A stretch of 16,967 nucleotides of DNA from JACQXM01 sp964569425 (lineage in GTDB: Bacteria > Planctomycetota > Phycisphaerae > UBA1845): positions 1-16,967 of the forward strand of contig CAZMVD010000089.1 of assembly GCA_964569425.1 (NCBI GenBank). The letters run 5' to 3'. Below are positions 7,746 through 14,381 of the stretch, piece after piece; the first letter of the stretch is position 1, and each line of letters begins with the position of its first letter. Position numbers and translations under genes: made by a program. The notes under the pieces were generated by a model. That model had not been told where the DNA came from and ran no database searches. It saw only the letters and a program-made list of their open reading frames with translations.

Positions 7746-8657
7746 ATGGGCAGGATTGCCGACGCACTAAAACGAGCCGAACAGGAGCGGCGAGCTTCGA
7801 CGCACCAGGTGTGCGCGGTCGAATCGCCTGCCCCCGTCGATCCTTCGGCCGTCGCGACCTTGGACGCGCCCCCGTTCGATCCCACGTCGCCGGCGGAGCC
7901 CGGGGCCGCGGCGGCGTTCCCGCCGTCATCCGCGGTCCACGAATCATTGATTCCCTTTCACTATCGCGGCGCCGCCGTGACCGAGCAGTACCGTTCGTTG
8001 CGCACTCGATTGCTCAGCCAGAACCCTCACGGGGAACACCGCCTGATCGCCATCACCAGCGCCGGAGCTAACGAAGGCAAGAGCGTTTCCACGTTGAACC
8101 TCGGATGCGTACTGGCCGAAATTCGTCACCTGCGCATTGCGGTGGTGGATGCCGACCTGCGCCGCGGCGCCCTGGCTAGCCTGCTGCGTCAGCCGGAGAC
8201 CCCGGGATTGACCGATGCCCTGTGCGGTGAAGTGCCCTATGCGCGAATCCTCCGCAAGACCTGCGTGCCCAGCATGACCCTGGTGGCCGCCGGACGCCCG
8301 GTGGATCAGACGCCCGCCGAACTGTTCGCTTCCGCTGCCACGACACCGATTCTCCAACGACTGAAAAACGACTTCCATTACACGATCATCGATACGCCGC
8401 CCGCCGCCGTGGTCGCCGACGCGGGGATCATTGCGCAGCATTGCACCGGCGTGATCTTGGTCGTTCGGCTGAATCAGACCGACGAGGTTTCGGCTCGGCG
8501 GACGGTGCGGCTGTTTCAGGTAAATCGAATTCCGATTCTGGGATGCCTGGTGGTGGGCCGACCGAGCGGCGCCACCCGGGTCGAGTACGGACTGTGCGGA
8601 GCGCTTTCGGAGGAATCGCCCGCACCCGTGGAGTCTGTAACCGCTTTTTCGCAATAA
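7746..8657 (+). CDS. CpsD/CapB-like cytoplasmic tyrosine kinase of an exopolysaccharide locus
   Basis: A 303-residue P-loop protein of the bacterial tyrosine kinase (BY-kinase)/MinD-like family. It starts MGRIADALKRAEQER, a leader seen in exopolysaccharide-locus autokinases. After a proline/alanine-rich linker come EQYRSLRTRL (family: E.YR.LRTNL), Walker A GANEGKS (K112), Walker A' VVDADLRRG (D135, D137) and Walker B IIDTPP (D216). These enzymes regulate polysaccharide polymerisation by cycling tyrosine phosphorylation. The usual C-terminal tyrosine cluster is missing: only Y281 lies near the C-terminus. No membrane segment is present, so it would need a separate transmembrane activator, which is not seen here. 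Start ATG 7746 lies 20 bases after the export gene, with only a weak Shine-Dalgarno. Confidence 0.85.
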   Translation: MGRIADALKRAEQERRASTHQVCAVESPAPVDPSAVATLDAPPFDPTSPAEPGAAAAFPPSSAVHESLIPFHYRGAAVTEQYRSLRTRLLSQNPHGEHRLIAITSAGANEGKSVSTLNLGCVLAEIRHLRIAVVDADLRRGALASLLRQPETPGLTDALCGEVPYARILRKTCVPSMTLVAAGRPVDQTPAELFASAATTPILQRLKNDFHYTIIDTPPAAVVADAGIIAQHCTGVILVVRLNQTDEVSARRTVRLFQVNRIPILGCLVVGRPSGATRVEYGLCGALSEESPAPVESVTAFSQ

Positions 8658-8685
8658 TCCTGCTGATGAGTTGGGAAGGCAGTTC

Positions 8686-9927
8686 GTGATTGAAGGACGG
8701 ACCATCGTGTGCATCGCCAGCGCGTGGGATTACGATCCCACGAGCAAGCACCAGATCATGAAGATCCTGGCGGAGCGCAACCGCGTGCTGTGGGTGAATT
8801 ACCGCGGCACGCGCCGGCCGCGCTGGTGCGGCGCCGATCTTCGTGCCGGCTTGAATACCTTGCGCCGCTTCGCGGGCGGCATGCGCCGCGTTTCTTCTTC
8901 GTTCGCGCAGCTCACGCCGCTGGTGCTCCCCGGCGCACGATCGCGCTGGGCGCAGGCGATACATCAACGAATGCTGGTGGCCCAGATCCGCCGCGCTCTG
9001 CAACGCTACACGGCCAACCACCCGGGACCGGTGCAGGTCTGGGCGTTTGCCCCGGACGTCCCCTACCTGGCCGGACAATTCGGCGAAGAGTGCTTTCTCT
9101 ACTACTGCGTGGACGACTACAGCCTGTTTGAGGGATTGGACACGCCGCGCATCGTGGCCGCGGAAAACGAACTGATCGACCGCGCCGATCTGGTGGTGAC
9201 CACCTCGGAAGCCTTGTGGCGCACCAAGAGTGTGCGGCGCGCCGACGTTCTGCTGGCCCGGCACGGCGTGGACTACGACACCTTTGCCGCGGCGTGGCGC
9301 AACCCCCCGCCGCGCCCGCGCGACATCGCACAAGTTCCGGGTCCGATCTTCGGGTTCTTCGGGCTCATCGAGTTCTGGGTCGACTGCGACCTGATCGCGG
9401 CCGTGGCCAGAATGCGACCCGAATACTCTTTCGTCCTGATCGGCGACTGCCGCATCGACGTCGCCGCGCTGCGCGCCCTGCCCAACGTGTTCCTGCTGGG
9501 TCGCCGCGCCAACGGCGAGCTGCCCGCCTATTGCGCCGCCTTCACTGCCGGGCTGATGCCCTTCACCCGCGGGGCGCTGGCGCGGAGCATCAACCCGATC
9601 AAGATGCACGAGTACCTCGCGGCCGGACTGCCCGTGATCTCGACCCCCCTGCCCGAGGCGCAGCGCTACGCGGGACCGATTCAGATTGCGGATCGCCCGG
9701 AGGAATTCGCGGTGGCCTGCGATCGTGCGCTGGAGACGGACCAACCCGGGCGGCGCGAAACCATCAGCCGACTGGTCGCCGGCGAGTCGTGGCGATCCAA
9801 AGTAGACCTCCTTTCGCAGGCGGTAATGGCGCGCGTGCACGGTGAACCGCTGGTGGTGTCCAAACCGCTCAACGACGTCGTACGCTCAACCACCGCGGAG
9901 GTTGCCGAGTCGCTGACCCATCATTAG
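8686..9927 (+). CDS. GT-B fold glycosyltransferase (GT1/GT4-like)
   Basis: A 413-residue glycosyltransferase. The N-terminal half has a Rossmann start (RTIVCIASAWDYD) and the segment YYCVDDYSLFEG...AENELIDRADLVVTTSEAL, typical of exopolysaccharide-locus GT-B enzymes. The C-terminal half has a FGFFGLIEFWVDCDLI strand-loop and the donor-binding motif INPIKMHEYLAAGLPVIS (K306, E309), which positions the nucleotide sugar. It should add a sugar to a lipid-linked acceptor on the cytoplasmic face, but donor and acceptor are unknown. Start GTG 8686 is chosen because GGGAAGG (8673-8679) sits 6 bases upstream; a TTG at 8671 would overlap that site. It lies 28 bases after the kinase gene, so the same operon is likely. 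Confidence 0.85.
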   Translation: MIEGRTIVCIASAWDYDPTSKHQIMKILAERNRVLWVNYRGTRRPRWCGADLRAGLNTLRRFAGGMRRVSSSFAQLTPLVLPGARSRWAQAIHQRMLVAQIRRALQRYTANHPGPVQVWAFAPDVPYLAGQFGEECFLYYCVDDYSLFEGLDTPRIVAAENELIDRADLVVTTSEALWRTKSVRRADVLLARHGVDYDTFAAAWRNPPPRPRDIAQVPGPIFGFFGLIEFWVDCDLIAAVARMRPEYSFVLIGDCRIDVAALRALPNVFLLGRRANGELPAYCAAFTAGLMPFTRGALARSINPIKMHEYLAAGLPVISTPLPEAQRYAGPIQIADRPEEFAVACDRALETDQPGRRETISRLVAGESWRSKVDLLSQAVMARVHGEPLVVSKPLNDVVRSTTAEVAESLTHH

Positions 9928-9928
9928 C

Positions 9929-10219
9929 ATGGTCATCATGTGGACCCCCCCTACCGACTCTCGCGGTTTTCGTCGTGTGCGAACCTTGCTGCGCCGGACG
10001 CTCGGCCTGGCGATGGCTGCCGTTGTTTTCGGGGGCTGCGGTGTGGCGCAAACGGATTTTCCCCAGCGCCTCATCGGCGCCGACGGCCAACTGTTCACGC
10101 TGGACGACCTCGAAGCGATCGCGAACAACGCCCGACTGACCGACGAAGAAAAGCGCGAGGCATTTCGCGACCTGGGCATCGAAGACGAAGAGCTGATCGA
10201 CGCGCTCCTGGGGCTGTAG
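9929..10219 (+). CDS. Small predicted lipoprotein, hypothetical
   Basis: A 96-residue protein with an N-terminal basic stretch (RRVRTLLRR), a hydrophobic core LGLAMAAVVFGG and cysteine 37 as the probable lipid site. The mature part is only about 60 residues and acidic, ending in a helix-rich run DDLEAIANNARLTDEEKREA then FRDLGIEDEELIDALLGL. No family is recognised. The lipobox FGGC is the same as in the Wza-like protein of this cluster and lacks the usual leucine at -3. Start ATG 9929 is two bases after the glycosyltransferase stop; ATG 9938 is an alternative. Close spacing suggests it is the last gene of the polysaccharide operon. The function is unknown. Confidence 0.6.
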   Translation: MVIMWTPPTDSRGFRRVRTLLRRTLGLAMAAVVFGGCGVAQTDFPQRLIGADGQLFTLDDLEAIANNARLTDEEKREAFRDLGIEDEELIDALLGL

Positions 10220-10222
10220 CCG

Positions 10223-10272
10223 CACACTGTTTTTCACGTCGCCCCCCCTTGTCACCAGTTTCCAGCAGTGTG
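10223..10272 (+). terminator. Possible large-loop stem after the polysaccharide operon
   Basis: CACACTG (10223-10229) and CAGTGTG (10266-10272) can form a 7-bp stem with a 36-base loop just after the small lipoprotein stop. There is no U tract and the loop is large, so this is weak. Confidence 0.15.
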
Positions 10273-10381
10273 AACTGTCAGCCCACTGTCCTCGCGCCCA
10301 CAGCTTCGATGGCCGCTCGCCCGCCCGTCCGACCATCGCACGCCATCCGAACGCTTCGAACTTTGGGATGATGGCAATGCG

Positions 10382-10487
10382 CTTGAAGCAATTCAAAGGT
10401 CGTTCGGAAGCGAATGAATGATTCGGCGATTGGCGGGTCGGTTTAGCTGGGAGTTGCACCAGCAGCGCCAGACGGAGCGACCCGCCT
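10382..10487 (+). ncRNA. Cluster of consecutive hairpins, possible structured RNA
   Basis: Three stems follow one another. TTGAA-GCAA-TTCAA (10383-10396) has a GNRA-type loop; CGTTCG-GAAG-CGAATG (10401-10416) is next; then a 9-bp stem GGCGGGTCG (10432-10440) with CGACCCGCC (10479-10487) encloses GCTGG (10446-10450) paired with CCAGC (10459-10463). No known RNA class is recognised, the strand is unproven, and no promoter is visible. High GC makes chance stems common. Confidence 0.2.
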
Positions 10488-10612
10488 CCTTATTCGGCTC
10501 CCGGCATCGCTTCGTTCCTCCACGGTCCCCCCCCCAACGAACGTCCTATAAACGCTTGTCCGATAATATAACAACCAGTATGGCCGAAATCGCATTAGTT
10601 ATCCGGCAAACT

Positions 10613-10628
10613 TGTTTCACCGGAAACA
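10613..10628 (+). promoter_or_regulatory. parS-like site 1
   Basis: TGTTTCACCGGAAACA differs from the bacterial parS consensus TGTTTCACGTGAAACA at two central bases (positions 9 and 10). The left half-site TGTTTCAC and the outer 6-bp arms are perfect. ParB binds parS near the replication origin to drive chromosome segregation. No parB is in the window. Confidence 0.45.
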
Positions 10629-10657
10629 GTCTTGCGCAACCCCCTCCCCCGCAATCG

Positions 10658-10711
10658 TTTTTCGACTTTTCGACTTTTCGGCGTTTCGGTTTTCAGCGTT
10701 TCGGCTTTCAC
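10658..10711 (+). repeat. Short iteron-like tandem repeat, 7-8 bp period
   Basis: The motif TTTTCGAC and derivatives (TTTC followed by G or A) recur seven times, with the C of each unit at 10663, 10671, 10679, 10687, 10694, 10702 and 10709, a spacing of 8, 8, 8, 7, 8 and 7. The first copies are exact and later ones diverge. It lies between the two parS-like sites. Confidence 0.6.
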
Positions 10712-10805
10712 CCGTGCTGGCTGTCGGACCGAACATCCACGTCTCGCGCGAATCCCAATCGATTGAACGCCTCGTGATCACAACCAATCCTACCCCGCGC
10801 AAGAA

Positions 10806-10821
10806 CGTTTCGCGTGAAACA
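10806..10821 (-). promoter_or_regulatory. parS-like site 2
   Basis: On the plus strand this reads CGTTTCGCGTGAAACA; on the minus strand TGTTTCACGCGAAACG, with a perfect TGTTTCAC half-site and 14 of 16 matches to the parS consensus. It is opposite in orientation to site 1, 193 bases away, and coincides with the GC-skew change. Confidence 0.45.
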
Positions 10822-10842
10822 TCCTCGAACAGCGGGCTCGCG

Positions 10843-10871
10843 TTGTGATGCGGGAACGAGTGGCGTAGAAT
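10843..10871 (+). promoter_or_regulatory. Sigma70-like promoter for gatE-gatD
   Basis: TTGTGA (10843-10848) and TAGAAT (10866-10871) are 17 bp apart, matching consensus at 4 of 6 and 5 of 6 bases. The predicted transcript start is about 30 bases before the gatE ATG. A GGAG at 10892-10895 lies slightly far upstream (12 bases) as ribosome binding site. Confidence 0.5.
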
Positions 10872-10907
10872 CCGCGGAGAAAGTGAACCGCGGAGTGCGC
10901 ACCGGAC

Positions 10908-12902
10908 ATGCCTTTTTCATTCAAGCCGTTTGAGGAGATGACGCCCGAAGACTATGCGGCCATCGGGCTGCGCGGCGGGCTCGAAGTGCACCGCCAGCTA
11001 CGAACGCGAACGAAACTCTTCTGCCGCTGCCCGGCCGGGCGGTACAGCTATCAGTATGATGCCGAGGTGCTGCGGCACATGCGGCCGACGCTCTCGGAAC
11101 TGGGCGAGTACGACGGCACCGCGCTGATGGAGAAGAAAACCAAAAAAAACATCTACTACCGCATCCACCACGACACCGTCTGCACCTACGAGTTCGACGA
11201 CACGCCCCCCTTTCCCCTTAGCGAAGAGGCGACAGACATCGCGCTGGAAATGGCGCTGCTGCTGCGCCTGAACCTGGTCAACGAGCTGCACATCATCCGC
11301 AAGCAATACCTGGACGGATCGATCCCTGCCGGCTTTCAGCGAACGACGATTCTGGGCGTGAACGGGTGGATTCCCTTCAAGGGCCGGCGGATCGGCATTA
11401 CTCAGCTTGGCCTGGAGGAGGACTCGTGCCGCGAGGTGTCGGACATCGGCCATGACCGCGTGTACCTCACCGACCGCCTGGGCACGCCGCTGATCGAGGT
11501 AGTGACGGATCCGGATATGCGCACGCCGCAGGAGGTGGCCGAGGTGGGGCAGATCATCCGGCGCCTGTGCCTGAGCACCGGCCGGGTGCGCAGCGGGTAC
11601 GGCGCGGCGCGGCAGGACGTCAACGTGAGCGTGCGCGGGGGAACGCGGATCGAAATCAAGGGGGTTCCGCAGTTGTGGCGGATCCCGCGGCTGATCTACA
11701 ACGAAGCGCGGCGGCAGTGCGCGCTGCTGCACATTCGCGATCTGCTGCACGGGCGGGGGGTGACGGCAGAGACGCTGGATACGGCGTCAACGGACGTGAC
11801 GGGGATTCTGGCGAAAACGCCGTTTGAGCCGATTCGCGTCGCGATCGGCGAGGGCATGCGCGTGGCCTGCGTGATGCTGCGGCGGTTCGCGGGGATTCTG
11901 AACGAGCCGACGCAGGAACACACGCTGTTTGCCAAGGAGTTTTCCGATCGGGTACGGGTGGTGGCGTGCCTGACGCGGCTGCCCAACCTGGTGCACTCGG
12001 ACACCGGTTCGGACGCGCTGCCGGCGCGCGACTGGCAGAAGCTGTTCAAAGCGCTACGGGCGGGGGCGGAGGACGCGCTACTGCTGGTGTGGGGCTCGGC
12101 GGCAGATGTCGAGACGGCCTGTCAGGAGATTGTCATCCGCGCGCGGGAGGCGACGGTGGGCGTGCCCTCGGACACGCGGCAGGCGCTCAAGGACGGGACC
12201 AACGGCTTCGAGCGCGTGCTGCCGGGGGCAGAGCGGATGTATCCGGACACCGACCTGCCGCCGCTGGCGATTACGGCGCAGCGGATCGCGCGAGCCCAAA
12301 CGCTGGTGCCGGATTTCGTCTGGGACCGGGAGGCACGGCTGGCGGTACTGGGGGTGCCGGACCATCTGATTCCGGCGCTGAGCATTTCGCGGCGCTGGGG
12401 GGTCTTCGACCGCGCGGTCGGTGAACGAGGCGTCTCCCCGGTACTGGCGGCCGTCATTCTGATCGAGGGGATCAAACGACTTCGCCGCGCGGGGCTACCG
12501 GTAGAAGACATCTCCGACGAGGAACTTAGTACGCTGTTCGAAGCGTACGCCGCGGGGCGATTGGCGCGCGAGGGGGTGCTTCCACTGCTTCGCAGGTTCT
12601 TGACGGCGCTGCGCGACCGGCCGGATCCGCGGCCGACGGTGGAAACGGTGCTGGCGGCGTGGCACGGTGATGAGGCGGTGCGCGACGACGAATTGGCGGC
12701 GCGGGTGACGGCGGCGGTTCGCGAGAGTGCCGGGGGTGTGTTTCCGGACGAGGCGACACGCCGTCGTTTTACCATGGGGTTGCTGATGCGCACGCTGCGC
12801 GGTCGAGTTTCCGGGTCGGCGCTGGCCAGATCGGTCGAGAGTGCGCTCGCCGGGGTCTCGGCTCGACCGGCCACCGCCGCCGCCGGAGGGACCGCGCCGT
12901 GA
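10908..12902 (+). CDS. gatE: Glu-tRNA(Gln) amidotransferase subunit E (archaeal type)
   Basis: A 664-residue GatE. With GatD it converts misacylated Glu-tRNA(Gln) to Gln-tRNA(Gln). The N-terminus IGLRGGLEVHRQL (19-31, H28) then LFCRCP matches archaeal GatE (IGLK.GLEIHQQL then LFCRCP) rather than bacterial GatB. The catalytic cradle continues with LEEDSCRE (from 169), TPLIEVVTDPDMRTPQEVAE and DVNVSVRGGTRIEIKG. The middle part (FAGILNEPTQEHTLFAKEFS...) is the AspRS-like GAD insertion that distinguishes GatE from GatB, and the C-terminal third is the helical/YqeY-like tail that contacts tRNA. Length is normal for archaeal GatE. Start is ATG 10908. The stop overlaps the gatD start by 4 bases (GTGA), implying translational coupling. 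Presence in a bacterial context is unusual. Confidence 0.93.
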   Translation: MPFSFKPFEEMTPEDYAAIGLRGGLEVHRQLRTRTKLFCRCPAGRYSYQYDAEVLRHMRPTLSELGEYDGTALMEKKTKKNIYYRIHHDTVCTYEFDDTPPFPLSEEATDIALEMALLLRLNLVNELHIIRKQYLDGSIPAGFQRTTILGVNGWIPFKGRRIGITQLGLEEDSCREVSDIGHDRVYLTDRLGTPLIEVVTDPDMRTPQEVAEVGQIIRRLCLSTGRVRSGYGAARQDVNVSVRGGTRIEIKGVPQLWRIPRLIYNEARRQCALLHIRDLLHGRGVTAETLDTASTDVTGILAKTPFEPIRVAIGEGMRVACVMLRRFAGILNEPTQEHTLFAKEFSDRVRVVACLTRLPNLVHSDTGSDALPARDWQKLFKALRAGAEDALLLVWGSAADVETACQEIVIRAREATVGVPSDTRQALKDGTNGFERVLPGAERMYPDTDLPPLAITAQRIARAQTLVPDFVWDREARLAVLGVPDHLIPALSISRRWGVFDRAVGERGVSPVLAAVILIEGIKRLRRAGLPVEDISDEELSTLFEAYAAGRLAREGVLPLLRRFLTALRDRPDPRPTVETVLAAWHGDEAVRDDELAARVTAAVRESAGGVFPDEATRRRFTMGLLMRTLRGRVSGSALARSVESALAGVSARPATAAAGGTAP

Positions 12903-14284
12903 GCGATCAGGTGCTTCCGGGTTATCGCGGCACCTGCCGCGCGGTGCTGGAGCGCTTCGGCGTGTCGGTGTGGAGCGAGGTGGACATCGACGCCACGCAC
13001 GGCGCGTTTCAGGGTCTGGTGCTGCCGCGCTCGGAAACGGCGGACGAGCGGCACATCGTGCTCAAGATGAGCAGCGGCTACAACGTGGGCATCGCAGCGG
13101 AGACGGTGAAGTCCATCGCGGTGCGCGGGCGGCGCGAAGCACATTACCACATCCCCGAAAAGCAATTCCCGTGCAGTCCGGCCAAGCCGAATGTAACGCT
13201 GATCGGCACCGGCGGCACCATCGCCAGCCGGCTGGACTACCGCACCGGGGCGGTGATTCCCGCGTTTTCTCCCGGCGAACTGTACGGCTCGGTGCCGGAG
13301 CTGGCGGACTATTGCAACCTCCGCACCGAGAAGCTGTTCGCGGTGTTCAGCGAGAACATGGGGCCGGAGCAGTACATCGCGCTGGCCAAGCGGATCGGCG
13401 AGGAGATCGCCGCGGGCGTCGATGGTATCGTCATCGGCCACGGCACGGACACCATGCACCACACCGCCGCGGTGCTGAGCTTCATGGTGCAGAACCCGCC
13501 GGTGCCGATCGTGATGGTGGGTTCGCAACGCTCGTCGGACCGGCCGTCGTCGGATGCGGCGGTGAACCTCATCAACGCCGTAAAGGCGGCAGCCGAGGGG
13601 GATATCGCCGAGGTGATGGTGTGCATGTTCGGGCCGACGTCGGATCAGTACGGCCTGCTGCACCGGGGGACGCGGGTACGGAAGATGCACTCCAGCTATC
13701 GCTCGACGTTTCGCACCATCGGCGATATTCCGTTGGCGATGATCGACCCGCAGCGAATCGTGCCGTTTCGAGAGGACTACCGGCGCCGGCGGAAGGATCG
13801 GGAGGTGACGATCAACCCGGCGTTCGAAGAGCGGGTGGCGATTCTCTATTACTATCCCAACATGCTGCCGAACATGGTCGACGCGCTGGTAGACTACGGC
13901 TATCGCGGGATCGTGATTGCGGGGACGGGGCTGGGGCACGTGAACCGGCCGTTGTATCCGGCGCTGCGCCGCGCCGCGGAGCGCGGCGTACACGTCTTCA
14001 TGACCGTGCAGACGCTATGGGGCTTCGTGCAGATGTACGTGTACGAGACCGGTCGCGAGATCATGGAGCTGGGCGTGGTGCCGGCGTCGAACATGCTGCC
14101 GGAAACGGCCTACATGAAACTTTGCTGGACGCTGGGCCAGACCGACGACCGCGACAAGGTGCGGCGGATCATGCTCACGCCGGTCAACGACGAGATCACG
14201 CCGCGCGAACCGTACAACGGCTACCTTGTGTTTCAGGGGGCGATCCCGGAAGTGCAGGAGTTTCTGCGTTCGATTAAGCGGTAG
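12899..14284 (+). CDS. gatD: Glu-tRNA(Gln) amidotransferase subunit D (asparaginase-like)
   Basis: A 461-residue GatD, the glutaminase/asparaginase subunit that releases ammonia for GatE. Residues 1 to about 95 form the small N-terminal barrel of GatD (SGYNVGIAAETVKSIAV), absent from plain asparaginases. The type I asparaginase core follows: GTGGTIAS (nucleophile T107), GHGTDTMHHTA (T183, D184), MVGSQRSSDRPSSDAAVNL and NAVKAAAEGD (K229), so the catalytic Thr-Thr-Asp-Lys set is complete. PYNGYLVFQGAIPEVQEF closes the protein. Start GTG 12899 overlaps the gatE stop, with GGAGGG at 12885-12890. The gene order E then D in one transcript fits a working heterodimer. Nothing in the sequence suggests decay. 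Confidence 0.93.
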   Translation: MSDQVLPGYRGTCRAVLERFGVSVWSEVDIDATHGAFQGLVLPRSETADERHIVLKMSSGYNVGIAAETVKSIAVRGRREAHYHIPEKQFPCSPAKPNVTLIGTGGTIASRLDYRTGAVIPAFSPGELYGSVPELADYCNLRTEKLFAVFSENMGPEQYIALAKRIGEEIAAGVDGIVIGHGTDTMHHTAAVLSFMVQNPPVPIVMVGSQRSSDRPSSDAAVNLINAVKAAAEGDIAEVMVCMFGPTSDQYGLLHRGTRVRKMHSSYRSTFRTIGDIPLAMIDPQRIVPFREDYRRRRKDREVTINPAFEERVAILYYYPNMLPNMVDALVDYGYRGIVIAGTGLGHVNRPLYPALRRAAERGVHVFMTVQTLWGFVQMYVYETGREIMELGVVPASNMLPETAYMKLCWTLGQTDDRDKVRRIMLTPVNDEITPREPYNGYLVFQGAIPEVQEFLRSIKR

Positions 14285-14348
14285 CATCGGCTCAAGCGTC
14301 GGACGATGACCCCATCAATGGACCTACTTTCCTGGGCCGACGCCGAAT

Positions 14349-14373
14349 CAGCACACCACGAGCCGTGTTGCTG
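14349..14373. terminator. Weak hairpin between converging gatD and rtcB
   Basis: CAGCA (14349-14353) pairs with TGCTG (14369-14373), and inside it CACG (14357-14360) pairs with CGTG (14364-14367) around an AGC loop. It lies in the 97-base gap between convergent genes and could stop transcription from both sides, but there is no U run on either strand. Confidence 0.25.
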
Positions 14374-14381
14374 GCGTTGGC

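Larger units (their letters stand above)
10220..10907. other. 688-base intergenic region: candidate replication-origin/centromere zone
   Basis: No gene is supported here; open frames cross repeats and have low-complexity translations. The region holds nested hairpins (10382-10487), a ten-base C run near 10527-10536, an AT-rich patch (about 62% A+T over 10561-10620), a parS-like site (10613-10628), an 8-bp periodic repeat (10658-10711), a second parS-like site (10806-10821) and the gatE promoter (10843-10871). Plus-strand GC skew changes from C-rich to G-rich at about 10.8 kb. These fit an origin-proximal segment, but no clear DnaA box (TTATCCACA) is seen; TTATCCGGC at 10599-10607 matches only 6 of 9. 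Confidence 0.35.

Noticed and set aside
8428..9840. Minus-strand open frame of 470 codons
   Set aside because: Antisense to the kinase and glycosyltransferase genes, with arginine/histidine/glycine-rich shadow composition.
10441..10487. tRNA-like text GTTTAGCTGGGAG within a stem
   Set aside because: Too short for a tRNA, with no anticodon or T arm and no TTCRA motif; kept only as part of a hairpin cluster.
10599..10607. TTATCCGGC as a DnaA box
   Set aside because: Only 6 of 9 bases match TTATCCACA; no cluster of better boxes is seen in the gap.
10418..10777. Plus-strand open frame of 119 codons in the large gap
   Set aside because: It runs through the hairpins, the C run and the periodic repeat, and its translation is low complexity (FFDFSTFRRFGFQRFGF). 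No ribosome binding site or family similarity.
12122..13993. Minus-strand open frame of 623 codons
   Set aside because: Lies opposite gatE-gatD, which carry complete catalytic motifs. The long frame is a by-product of high GC.
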